Below, piece by piece: positions 23,898 to 36,731 of a DNA stretch of 64,000 nucleotides. Made by a program: the position numbers and the translations under genes. The stretch's first letter is position 1; every line of letters starts with the position of its first letter. This stretch comes from Sepiola atlantica (Eukaryota > Mollusca > Cephalopoda > Sepiida > Sepiolidae): positions 124,001-188,000 of the forward strand of contig CAUVYP010000586.1 in the NCBI GenBank assembly GCA_963556195.1. Direction: 5' to 3'. The notes under the pieces are model-generated. The model was not told where the DNA came from. It was given only the letters and a program-made list of their open reading frames with translations, and did not search any database.

Positions 23898-25385
23898 TTT
23901 AGCGCGTTTTAAAGTTGATATCGCTTTTGTTTATAACTTCCACATTTATTCGAATTGTGCAACGAAACTTTGCACAGATTAGCGGAGTCACATTTTCTAC
24001 TGAAGTACCAAGTTTCAGAAGTGCAGCTCTTGTACTGCCGGAGATATGTCGATACAAACTGAATACGCAAACTATCAACAAAATTTAGTGCGATTTAAAG
24101 TTGATATCGCTTTTGTTTATAACTTCACCATTCTTTTGAATTGTGCAACGAAACTTTGCAGAGATAAGCGGAGTCACATGCTCTACTGAAGTACCAAGTT
24201 TCAGAAGTGCAGCTCTTGTACTGCCGGAGATATGTCGATACAAACTGAATACGCAAAACATCAACAAAATTTAGCGCGTTTTAAAGTGGATATCGCTTTT
24301 GTTTATAACTTCCACATTTATTCGAATTGTGCAACGAAACTTTGCAGACCGTCGCGGAGACACACGTTCTACTGAAGTACCAAGTTTCAGAAGTGCAGCT
24401 CTTGTAATGCCGGAGATATGTCGATACAAACTGAATACGCAAAACATCAACTAAATTTAGCGCGTTTTAAAGTTAATATCGCTTTTGTTTATAACTTCCA
24501 CATTTATTCGAATTGTGCAACGAAACTTTGCACAGATTAGCGGAGTCACATTTACTACTGAAGTACCAAGTTTCAGAAGTGCAGCTCTTGTACTGCCGGA
24601 GATATGTCGATACAAACTGAATACGCAAAACATAAACAAAATTTAGCGCGTTTTAAAGTTGATATCGCTTTTGTTTATAACTTCCACATTTATTCGAATT
24701 GTGCAACGAAACTTTGCAGACAGTCGCGGATAGGCCTTTTCTACTGAAGTACCAAGTTTCAGAAGTGCAGCTCTTGTACTGCCGGAGATATGTCGATACA
24801 AACTGAATACGCAAAACATCAACAAAATTTAGCGCGTTTTAAAGTTGATATCGCTTTTGTTTATAACTTCCACATTTATTCGAATTGTGCAACGAAACTT
24901 TGCACAGATTAGCGGAGTCACATTTTCTACTGAAGTACCAAGTTTCAGATCTGCAGCTCTTGTACTGCCGGAGATATGTCGATACAAACTGAATACGCAA
25001 AACATCAACTAAATTTAGCGCGTTTTAAAGTTGATATCGCTTTTGTTTATAACTTCCACATTTATTCGAATTGTGCAACGAAACTTTGCACAGATTAGCG
25101 GAGTCACATTTTCTACTGAAGTACCAAGTTTCAGAAGTGCAGCTCTTGTACTGCCGGAGATATGTCGATACAAACTGAATACGCAAACTATCAACAAAAT
25201 TTAGTGCGATTTAAAGTTAGTATCGCTTTTGTTTATAACTTCACCATTCTTTAGAATTGTGCAACGAAACTTTGCAGAGATAAGCGGAGTCACATGCTCT
25301 ACTGAAGTACCAAGTTTCAGAAGTGCAGCTCTTTTACTGCCGGAGATATGTCGATACAAACTGAATACGCAAAACATCAACAAAC
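23898..25385. repeat. Segment introducing class E and the AGATCT marker
   Basis: Order is C-D''-E-A-B-A-C-D. With the four monomers from 23,154 it makes a 12-monomer unit (A-A*-D'-B-C-D''-E-A-B-A-C-D). The first E monomer of the window is here. One A has TTCAGATCTGCAG (AGATCT at 24,947), creating adjacent palindromes AGATCT and CTGCAG. CAACTAAATTT first appears here. Confidence 0.88.
24270..24455. repeat. Exemplar of class E monomer
   Basis: E has AAAGTGGATATC at the start and cassette GACCGTCGCGGAGACACACG. The cassette is B-like left of the GCGGA core (one difference) and closer to A right of it, as if recombinant. This copy also has CTTGTAATGCC. About 21 E copies occur, all at or right of this point. 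Two later copies (near 39,230 and 40,725) have an A-like right end (GAGACACATTTTC). Confidence 0.9.
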
Positions 25386-28175
25386 TTTAGCGCGTTTTAA
25401 AGTTGATATCGCTTTTGTTTATAACTTCCACATTTATTCGAATTGTGCAACGAAACTTTGCACAGATTAGCGGAGTCACATTTTCTACTGAAGTACCAAG
25501 TTTCAGAAGTGCAGCTCTTGTACTGCCGGAGATATGTCGATACAAACTGAATACGCAAAACATCAACAAAATTTAGCGCGTTTTAAAGTTGATATCGCTT
25601 TTGTGTATAACTTCCACATTTATTCGAATTGTGCAACGAAACTTTGCACAAGTTAGCGGAGTCACATTTTCTACTGAAGTACCAAGTTTCAGAAGTGCAG
25701 CTCTTGTACTGCCGGAGATATGTCGATACAAACTGAATACGCAAACTATCAAAAAGATTTAGTGCGATTTAAAGTTGATATCGCTTTTGTTTATAACTTC
25801 ACCATTCTTTTGAATTGTGCAACGAAACTTTGCAGAGATAAGCGGGGTCACATGCTCTACTGAAGTACCAAGTTTCAGAAGTGCAGCTCTTTTACTGCCG
25901 GAGATATGTCGATACAAACTGAATACGCAAAACATCAACAAAATTTAGCGCGTTTTAAAGTTGATCTCGCTTTTGTTTATAACTTCCACATTTATTCGAA
26001 TTGTGCAACGAAACTTTGCAGACAGTCGCGGATAGGCCTTTTCTACTGAAGTACCAAGTTTCAGAAGTGCAGCTCTTGTACTGCCGGAGATATGTCGATA
26101 CAAACTGAATACGCAAAACATCAACAAAATTTAGCGCGTTTTAAAGTTGATATCGCTTTTGTTTATAACTTCCACATTTATTCGAATTGTGCAACGAAAC
26201 TTTGCACAGATTAGCGGAGTCACATTTTCTACTGAAGTACCAAGTTTCAGAAGTGCAGCTCTTGTACTGCCGGAGATATGTCGATACAAACTGAATACGC
26301 AAACTATCAACAAAATTTAGTGCGATTTAAAGTTGATATCGCTTTTGTTTATAACTTCACCATTCTTTTGAATTGTGCAACGAAACTTTGCAGAGATAAG
26401 CGGAGTCACATGCTCTACTGAAGTACCAAGTTTCAGAAGTGCAGCTCTTGTACTGCCGGAGATATGTCGATACAAACTGAATACGCAAAACATCAACAAA
26501 ATTTAGCGCGTTTTAAAGTGGATATCGCTTTTGTTTATAACTTCCACATTTATTCGAATTGTGCAACGAAACTTTGCAGACCGTCGCGGAGACACACGTT
26601 CTACTGAAGTACCAAGTTTCAGAAGTGCAGCTCTTGTAATGCCGGAGATATGTCGATACAAACTGAATACGCAAAACATCAACTAAATTTAGCGCGTTTT
26701 AAAGTTAATATCGCTTTTGTTTATAACTTCCACATTTATTCGAATTGTGCAACGAAACTTTGCACAGATTAGCGGAGTCACATTTACTACTGAAGTACCA
26801 AGTTTCAGAAGTGCAGCTCTTGTACTGCCGGAGATATGTCGATACAAACTGAATACGCAAAACATCAACAAAATTTAGCGCGTTTTAAAGTTGATATCGC
26901 TTTTGTTTATAACTTCCACATTTATTCGAATTGTGCAACGAAACTTTGCAGACAGTCGCGGATAGGCCTTTTCTACTGAAGTACCAAGTTTCAGAAGTGC
27001 AGCTCTTGTACTGCCGGAGATATGTCGATACAAACTGAATACGCAAAACATCAACAAAATTTAGCGCGTTTTAAAGTTGATATCGCTTTTGTTTATAACT
27101 TCCACATTTATTCGAATTGTGCAACGAAACTTTGCACAGATTAGCGGAGTCACATTTTCTACTGAAGTACCAAGTTTCAGATCTGCAGCTCTTGTACTGC
27201 CGGAGATATGTCGATACAAACTGAATACGCAAAACATCAACTAAATTTAGCGCGTTTTAAAGTTGATATCGCTTTTGTTTATAACTTCCACATTTATTCG
27301 AATTGTGCAACGAAACTTTGCACAGATTAGCGGAGTCACATTTTCTACTGAAGTACCAAGTTTCAGAAGTGCAGCTCTTGTACTGCCGGAGATATGTCGA
27401 TACAAACTGAATACGCAAAACATCAACAAAATTTAGCGCGTTTTAAAGTTGATATCGCTTTTGTTTATAACTTCCACATTTATTCGAATTGTGCAACGAA
27501 ACTTTGCACAGATTAGCGGAGTCACATTTTCTACTGAAGTACAAAGTTTCAGAAGTGCAGCTCTTGTACTGCCGGAGATATGTCGATACAAACTGAATAC
27601 GCAAAACATCATCAAAATTTAGCGCGTTTTAAAGTTGATATCGCTTTTGTTTATAACTTCCACATTTATTCGAATTGTGCAACGAAACTTTGCAGACAGT
27701 CGCGGATAGGCCTTTTCTACTGAAGTACCAAGTTTCAGAAGTGCAGCTCTTGTACTGCCGGAGATATGTCGATACAAACTGAATACGCAAAACATCAACA
27801 AAGTTTAGTGCGATTTAAAGTTGATATCGCTTTTGTTTATAACTTCACCATTCTTTTGAATTGTGCAACGAAACTTTGCAGAGATAAGCGGAGTCACATG
27901 CTCTACTGAAGTACCAAGTTTCAGAAGTGCAGCTCTTTTACTGCCGGAGATATGTCGATACAAACTGAATACGCAAAACATCAACAAAATTTAGCGCGTT
28001 TTAAAGTGGATATCGCTTTTGTTTATAACTTCCACATTTATTCGAATTGTGCAACGAAACTTTGCAGACCGTCGCGGAGACACACGTTCAACTGAAGTAC
28101 CAAGTTTCAGAAGTGCAGCTCTTGTAATGCCGGAGATATGTCGATACAAACTGAATACGCAAAACATCAACAAAA
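25386..28175. repeat. 15-monomer version of the 24-38 kb HOR
   Basis: Order is A-A*-D'-B-C-D''-E-A-B-A-A-A-B-D'-E. Compared with the preceding 12-mer it replaces the final C-D by A-A-B-D'-E. The AGATCT marker is at 27,179, exactly 12 monomers after the previous one. The last E has a CGTTCAACTG variant. Confidence 0.88.
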
Positions 28176-31100
28176 TTTAGCGCGTTTTAAAGTTGATATC
28201 GCTTTTGTTTATAACTTCCACATTTATTCGAATTGTGCAACGAAACTTTGCACAGATTAGCGGAGTCACATTTTCTACTGAAGTACCAAGTTTCAGAAGT
28301 GCAGCTCTTGTACTGCCGGAGATATGTCGATACAAACTGAATACGCAAAACATCAACAAAATTTAGCGCGTTTTAAAGTTGATATCGCTTTTGTGTATAA
28401 CTTCCACATTTATTCGAATTGTGCAACGAAACTTTGCACAAGTTAGCGGAGTCACATTTTCTACTGAAGTACCAAGTTTCAGAAGTGCAGCTCTTGTACT
28501 GCCGGAGATATGTCGATACAAACTGAATACGCAAACTATCAAAAAAATTTAGTGCGATTTAAAGTTGATATCGCTTTTGTTTATAACTTCACCATTCTTT
28601 TGAATTGTGCAACGAAACTTTGCAGAGATAAGCGGGGTCACATGCTCTACTGAAGTACCAAGTTTCAGAAGTGCAGCTCTTTTACTGCCGGAGATATGTC
28701 GATACAAACTGAATACGCAAAACATCAACAAAATTTAGCGCGTTTTAAAGTTGATATCGCTTTTGTTTATAACTTCCACATTTATTCGAATTGTGCAACG
28801 AAACTTTGCAGACAGTCGCGGATAGGCCTTTTCTACTGAAGTACCAAGTTTCAGAAGTGCAGCTCTTGTACTGCCGGAGATATGTCGATACAAACTGAAT
28901 ACGCAAAACATCAACAAAATTTAGCGCGTTTTAAAGTTGATATCGCTTTTGTTTATAACTTCCACATTTATTCGAATTGTGCAACGAAACTTTGCACAGA
29001 TTAGCGGAGTCACATTTTCTACTGAAGTACCAAGTTTCAGAAGTGCAGCTCTTGTACTGCCGGAGATATGTCGATACAAACTGAATACGCAAACTATCAA
29101 CAAAATTTAGTGCGATTTAAAGTTGATATCGCTTTTGTTTATAACTTCACCATTCTTTTGAATTGTGCAACGAAAGTTTGCAGAGATAAGCGGAGTCACA
29201 TGCTCTACTGAAGTACCAAGTTTCAGAAGTGCAGCTCTTGTACTGCCGGAGATATGTCGATACAAACTGAATACGCAAAACATCAACAAAATTTAGCGCG
29301 TTTTAAAGTGGATATCGCTTTTGTTTATAACTTCCACATTTATTCGAATTGTGCAACGAAACTTTGCAGACCGTCGCGGAGACACACGTTCTACTGAAGT
29401 ACCAAGTTTCAGAAGTGCAGCTCTTGTAATGCCGGAGATATGTCGATACAAACTGAATACGCAAAACATCAACTAAATTTAGCGCGTTTTAAAGTTAATA
29501 TCGCTTTTGTTTATAACTTCCACATTTATTCGAATTGTGCAACGAAACTTTGCACAGATTAGCGGAGTCACATTTACTACTGAAGTACCAAGTTTCAGAA
29601 GTGCAGCTCTTGTACTGCCGGAGATATGTCGATACAAACTGAATACGCAAAACATCAACAAAATTTAGCGCGTTTTAAAGTTGATATCGCTTTTGTTTAT
29701 AACTTCCACATTTATTCGAATTGTGCAACGAAACTTTGCAGACAGTCGCGGATAGGCCTTTTCTACTGAAGTACCAAGTTTCAGAAGTGCAGCTCTTGTA
29801 CTGCCGGAGATATGTCGATACAAACTGAATACGCAAAACATCAACAAAATTTAGCGCGTTTTAAAGTTGATATCGCTTTTGTTTATAACTTCCACATTTA
29901 TTCGAATTGTGCAACGAAACTTTGCACAGATTAGCGGAGTCACATTTTCTACTGAAGTACCAAGTTTCAGATCTGCAGCTCTTGTACTGCCGGAGATATG
30001 TCGATACAAACTGAATACGCAAAACATCAACTAAATTTAGCGCGTTTTAAAGTTGATATCGCTTTTGTTTATAACTTCCACATTTATTCGAATTGTGCAA
30101 CGAAACTTTGCACAGATTAGCGGAGTCACATTTTCTACTGAAGTACCAAGGTTCAGAAGTGCAGCTCTTGTACTGCCGGAGATATGTCGATACAAACTGA
30201 ATACGCAAAACATCAACAAAATTTAGCGCGTTTTAAAGTTGATATCGCTTTTGTTTATAACTTCCACATTTATTCGAATTGTGCAACGAAACTTTGCACA
30301 GATTAGCGGAGTCACATTTTCTACTGAAGTACCAAGTTTCAGAAGTGCAGCTCTTGTACTGCCGGAGATATGTCGATACAAACTGAATACGCAAAACATC
30401 ATCAAAATTTAGCGCGTTTTAAAGTTGATATCGCTTTTGTTTATAACTTCCACATTTATTCGAATTGTGCAACGAAACTTTGCAGACAGTCGCGGATAGG
30501 CCTTTTCTACTGAAGTACCAAGTTTCAGAAGTGCAGCTCTTGTACTGCCGGAGATATGTCGATACAAACTGAATACGCAAAACATCAACAAAGTTTAGTG
30601 CGATTTAAAGTTGATATCGCTTTTGTTTATAACTTCACCATTCTTTTGAATTGTGCAACGAAACTTTGCAGAGATAAGCGGAGTCACATGCTCTACTGAA
30701 GTACCAAGTTTCAGAAGTGCAGCTCTTTTACTGCCGGAGATATGTCGATACAAACTGAATACGCAAAACATCAACAAAATTTAGCGCGTTTTAAAGTGGA
30801 TATCGCTTTTGTTTATAACTTCCACATTTATTCGAATTGTGCAACGAAACTTTGCAGACCGTCGCGGAGACACACGTTCAACTGAAGTACCAAGTTTCAG
30901 AAGTGCAGCTCTTGTAATGCCGGAGATATGTCGATACAAACTGAATACGCAAAACATCAACAAAATTTAGCGCGTTTTAAAGTTGATATCGCTTTTGTTT
31001 ATAACTTCTACATTTATTCGAATTGTGCAACGAAACTTTGCACAGATTAGCGGAGTCACATTTTCTACTGAAGTACCAAGTTTCAGAAGTGCAGCTCTTG

Positions 31101-33011
31101 TACTGCCGGAGATATGTCGATACAAACTGAATACGCAAAACATCAACAAAATTTAGCGCGTTTTAAAGTTGATATCGCTTTTGTTTATAACTTCCACATT
31201 TATTCGAATTGTGCAACGAAACTTTGCACAGATTAGGGGAGTCACATTTTCTACTGAAGTACCAAGTTTCAGAAGTGCAGCTCTTGTACTGCCGGAGATA
31301 TGTCGATACAAACTGAATACGCAAAACATCAACAAAATTTAGCGCGTTTTAAAGTTGATATCGCTTTTGTTTATAACTTCCACATTTATTCGAATTGTGC
31401 AACGAAACTTAGCAGACAGTCGCGGATAGGCGTTTTCTACTGAAGTACCAAGTTTCAGAAGTGCAGCTCTTGTACTGCCGGAGATATGTCGATACAAACT
31501 GAATACGCAAAACATCAACAAAAGTTAGCGCGTTTTAAAGTTGATATCGCTTTTGTTTATAACTTCCACATTTATTCGAATTGTGCAACGAAACTTAGCA
31601 GACAGTCGCGGATAGGCGTTTTCTACTGAAGTACCAAGTTTCAGAAGTGCAGCTCTTGTACTGCCGGAGATATGTCGATACAAACTGAATACGCAAAACA
31701 TCAACAAAATTTAGCGCGTTTTAAAGTTGATATCGCTTTTGTTTATAACTTCCACATTTATTCGAATTGTGCAACGAAACTTTGCACAGATTAGCGGAGT
31801 CACATTTTCAACTGAAGTACCAAGTTTCAGAAGTGCAGCTCTTGTACTGCCGGAGATATGTCGATACAAACTGAATACGCAAACTATCAACAAAATTTAG
31901 TGCGATTTAAAGTTAGTATCGCTTTTGTTTATAACTTCACCATTCTTTAGAATTGTGCAACGAAACTTTGCAGAGATAAGCGGAGTCACATGCTCTACTG
32001 AAGTACCAAGTTTCAGAAGTGCAGCTCTTTTACTGCCGGAGATATGTCGATACAAACTGAATACGCAAAACATCAACAAACTTTAGCGCGTTTTAAAGTT
32101 GATATCGCTTTTGTTTATAACTTCCACATTTATTCGAATTGTGCAACGAAACTTTGCACAGATTAGCGGAGTCACATTTTCTACTGAAGTACCAAGTTTC
32201 AGAAGTGCAGCTCTTGTACTGCCGGAGATATGTCGATACAAACTGAATACGCAAAACATCAACAAAATTTAGCGCGTTTTAAAGTTGATATCGCTTTTGT
32301 GTATAACTTCCACATTTATTCGAATTGTGCAACGAAACTTTGCAGACAGTCGCGGATAGGCCTTTTCTACTGAAGTACCAAGTTTCAGAAGTGCAGCTCT
32401 TGTACTGCCGGAGATATGTCGATACAAACTGAATACGCAAAACATCAACAAAATTTAGCGCGTTTTAAAGTTGATATCGCTTTTGTTTATAACTTCCACA
32501 TTTATTCGAATTGTGCAACGAAACTTTGCACAGATTAGCGGAGTCACATTTTCTACTGAAGTACCAAGTTTCAGAAGTGCAGCTCTTGTACTGCCGGAGA
32601 TATGTCGATACAAACTGAATACGCAAAACATCAACAAAGTTTAGTGCGATTTAAAGTTGATATCGCTTTTGTTTATAACTTCACCATTCTTTTGAATTGT
32701 GCAACGAAACTTTGCAGAGATAAGCGGAGTCACATGCTCTACTGAAGTACCAAGTTTCAGAAGTGCAGCTCTTTTACTGCCGGAGATATGTCGATACAAA
32801 CTGAATACGCAAAACATCAACAAAATTTAGCGCGTTTTAAAGTGGATATCGCTTTTGTTTATAACTTCCACATTTATTCGAATTGTGCAACGAAACTTTG
32901 CAGACCGTCGCGGAGACACACGTTCAACTGAAGTACCAAGTTTCAGAAGTGCAGCTCTTGTAATGCCGGAGATATGTCGATACAAACTGAATACGCAAAA
33001 CATCAACAAAA
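28176..33011. repeat. 26-monomer expanded HOR unit
   Basis: Order is A-A*-D'-B-C-D''-E-A-B-A-A-A-B-D'-E-A-A-B''-B''-C-D-A-B-A-D'-E. The first 15 repeat the preceding unit. Two adjacent B'' monomers (31,338-31,709) look like a one-monomer duplication. The last five (A-B-A-D'-E) look like a truncated unit ending with a chimeric B at 32,268. The AGATCT marker is at 29,969. Confidence 0.86.
32268..32453. repeat. Chimeric monomer, A* start fused to B cassette
   Basis: The GTGTATAAC marker otherwise seen only in A* monomers (C-like end, before D') is here followed by the B cassette GACAGTCGCGGATAGGCC. The simplest reading is a homologous exchange between monomer positions 35 and 77 (about 32,302-32,344), which shortened a HOR unit to five monomers. 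A recurrent T to G change is the alternative. Confidence 0.7.
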
Positions 33012-36000
33012 TTTAGCGCGTTTTAAAGTTGATATCGCTTTTGTTTATAACTTCCACATTTATTCGAATTGTGCAACGAAACTTTGCACAGATTAGCGGA
33101 GTCACATTTTCTACTGAAGTACCAAGTTTCAGAAGTGCAGCTCTTGTACTGCCGGAGATATGTCGATACAAACTGAATACGCAAAACATCAACAAAATTT
33201 AGCGCGTTTTAAAGTTGATATCGCTTTTGTGTATAACTTCCACATTTATTCGAATTGTGCAACGAAACTTTGCACAAGTTAGCGGAGTCACATTTTCTAC
33301 TGAAGTACCAAGTTTCAGAAGTGCAGCTCTTGTACTGCCGGAGATATGTCGATACAAACTGAATACGCAAACTATCAAAAAAATTTAGTGCGATTTAAAG
33401 TTGATATCGCTTTTGTTTATAACTTCACCATTCTTTTGAATTGTGCAACGAAACTTTGCAGAGATAAGCGGGGTCACATGCTCTACTGAAGTACCAAGTT
33501 TCAGAAGTGCAGCTCTTTTACTGCCGGAGATATGTCGATACAAACTGAATACGCAAAACATCAACAAAATTTAGCGCGTTTTAAAGTTGATATCGCTTTT
33601 GTTTATAACTTCCACATTTATTCGAATTGTGCAACGAAACTTTGCAGACAGTCGCGGATAGGCCTTTTCTACTGAAGTACCAAGTTTCAGAAGTGCAGCT
33701 CTTGTACTGCCGGAGATATGTCGATACAAACTGAATACGCAAAACATCAACAAAATTTAGCGCGTTTTAAAGTTGATATCGCTTTTGTTTATAACTTCCA
33801 CATTTATTCGAATTGTGCAACGAAACTTTGCACAGATTAGCGGAGTCACATTTTCTACTGAAGTACCAAGTTTCAGAAGTGCAGCTCTTGTACTGCCGGA
33901 GATATGTCGATACAAACTGAATACGCAAACTATCAACAAAATTTAGTGCGATTTAAAGTTGATATCGCTTTTGTTTATAACTTCACCATTCTTTTGAATT
34001 GTGCAACGAAAGTTTGCAGAGATAAGCGGAGTCACATGCTCTACTGAAGTACCAAGTTTCAGAAGTGCAGCTCTTGTACTGCCGGAGATATGTCGATACA
34101 AACTGAATACGCAAAACATCAACAAAATTTAGCGCGTTTTAAAGTGGATATCGCTTTTGTTTATAACTTCCACATTTATTCGAATTGTGCAACGAAACTT
34201 TGCAGACCGTCGCGGAGACACACGTTCTACTGAAGTACCAAGTTTCAGAAGTGCAGCTCTTGTAATGCCGGAGATATGTCGATACAAACTGAATACGCAA
34301 AACATCAACTAAATTTAGCGCGTTTTAAAGTTAATATCGCTTTTGTTTATAACTTCCACATTTATTCGAATTGTGCAACGAAACTTTGCACAGATTAGCG
34401 GAGTCACATTTACTACTGAAGTACCAAGTTTCAGAAGTGCAGCTCTTGTACTGCCGGAGATATGTCGATACAAACTGAATACGCAAAACATCAACAAAAT
34501 TTAGCGCGTTTTAAAGTTGATATCGCTTTTGTTTATAACTTCCACATTTATTCGAATTGTGCAACGAAACTTTGCAGACAGTCGCGGATAGGCCTTTTCT
34601 ACTGAAGTACCAAGTTTCAGAAGTGCAGCTCTTGTACTGCCGGAGATATGTCGATACAAACTGAATACGCAAAACATCAACAAAATTTAGCGCGTTTTAA
34701 AGTTGATATCGCTTTTGTTTATAACTTCCACATTTATTCGAATTGTGCAACGAAACTTTGCACAGATTAGCGGAGTCACATTTTCTACTGAAGTACCAAG
34801 TTTCAGATCTGCAGCTCTTGTACTGCCGGAGATATGTCGATACAAACTGAATACGCAAAACATCAACTAAATTTAGCGCGTTTTAAAGTTGATATCGCTT
34901 TTGTTTATAACTTCCACATTTATTCGAATTGTGCAACGAAACTTTGCACAGATTAGCGGAGTCACATTTTCTACTGAAGTACCAAGTTTCAGAAGTGCAG
35001 CTCTTGTACTGCCGGAGATATGTCGATACAAACTGAATACGCAAAACATCAACAAAATTTAGCGCGTTTTAAAGTTGATATCGCTTTTGTTTATAACTTC
35101 CACATTTATTCGAATTGTGCAACGAAACTTTGCACAGATTAGCGGAGTCACATTTTCTACTGAAGTACCAAGTTTCAGAAGTGCAGCTCTTGTACTGCCG
35201 GAGATATGTCGATACAAACTGAATACGCAAAACATCATCAAAATTTAGCGCGTTTTAAAGTTGATATCGCTTTTGTTTATAACTTCCACATTTATTCGAA
35301 TTGTGCAACGAAACTTTGCAGACAGTCGCGGATAGGCCTTTTCTACTGAAGTACCAAGTTTCAGAAGTGCAGCTCTTGTACTGCCGGAGATATGTCGATA
35401 CAAACTGAATACGCAAAACATCAACAAAGTTTAGTGCGATTTAAAGTTGATATCGCTTTTGTTTATAACTTCACCATTCTTTTGAATTGTGCAACGAAAC
35501 TTTGCAGAGATAAGCGGAGTCACATGCTCTACTGAAGTACCAAGTTTCAGAAGTGCAGCTCTTTTACTGCCGGAGATATGTCGATACAAACTGAATACGC
35601 AAAACATCAACAAAATTTAGCGCGTTTTAAAGTGGATATCGCTTTTGTTTATAACTTCCACATTTATTCGAATTGTGCAACGAAACTTTGCAGACCGTCG
35701 CGGAGACACACGTTCAACTGAAGTACCAAGTTTCAGAAGTGCAGCTCTTGTAATGCCGGAGATATGTCGATACAAACTGAATACGCAAAACATCAACAAA
35801 ATTTAGCGCGTTTTAAAGTTGATATCGCTTTTGTTTATAACTTCTACATTTATTCGAATTGTGCAACGAAACTTTGCACAGATTAGCGGAGTCACATTTT
35901 CTACTGAAGTACCAAGTTTCAGAAGTGCAGCTCTTGTACTGCCGGAGATATGTCGATACAAACTGAATACGCACAACATCAACAAAATTTAGCGCGTTTT

Positions 36001-36731
36001 AAAGTTGATATCGCTTTTGTTTATAACTTCCACATTTATTCGAATTGTGCAACGAAACTTTGCACAGATTAGGGGAGTCACATTTTCTACTGAAGTACCA
36101 AGTTTCAGAAGTGCAGCTCTTGTACTGCCGGAGATATGTCGATACAAACTGAATACGCAAAACATCAACAAAATTTAGCGCGTTTTAAAGTTGATATCGC
36201 TTTTGTTTATAACTTCCACATTTATTCGAATTGTGCAACGAAACTTAGCAGACAGTCGCGGATAGGCGTTTTCTACTGAAGTACCAAGTTTCAGAAGTGC
36301 AGCTCTTGTACTGCCGGAGATATGTCGATACAAACTGAATACGCAAAACATCAACAAAATTTAGCGCGTTTTAAAGTTGATATCGCTTTTGTTTATAACT
36401 TCCACATTTATTCGAATTGTGCAACGAAACTTTGCACAGATTAGCGGAGTCACATTTTCAACTGAAGTACCAAGTTTCAGAAGTGCAGCTCTTGTACTGC
36501 CGGAGATATGTCGATACAAACTGAATACGCAAACTATCAACAAAATTTAGTGCGATTTAAAGTTAGTATCGCTTTTGTTTATAACTTCACCATTCTTTAG
36601 AATTGTGCAACGAAACTTTGCAGAGATAAGCGGAGTCACATGCTCTACTGAAGTACCAAGTTTCAGAAGTGCAGCTCTTTTACTGCCGGAGATATGTCGA
36701 TACAAACTGAATACGCAAAACATCAACAAAC
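33012..36731. repeat. 20-monomer HOR unit
   Basis: Order is A-A*-D'-B-C-D''-E-A-B-A-A-A-B-D'-E-A-A-B''-C-D. It matches 28,176-32,081 at 4,836-bp offset but with a single B''. The shared private CGAAAGTTTGC in D'' (near 29,175 and 34,011) and the AGATCT marker (34,805) support direct homology. Confidence 0.88.

Noticed and set aside
24947..24956. AGATCT/CTGCAG as a functional site
   Set aside because: It is a two-base change in one lineage of monomers, copied with its HOR. It is useful as a marker only.
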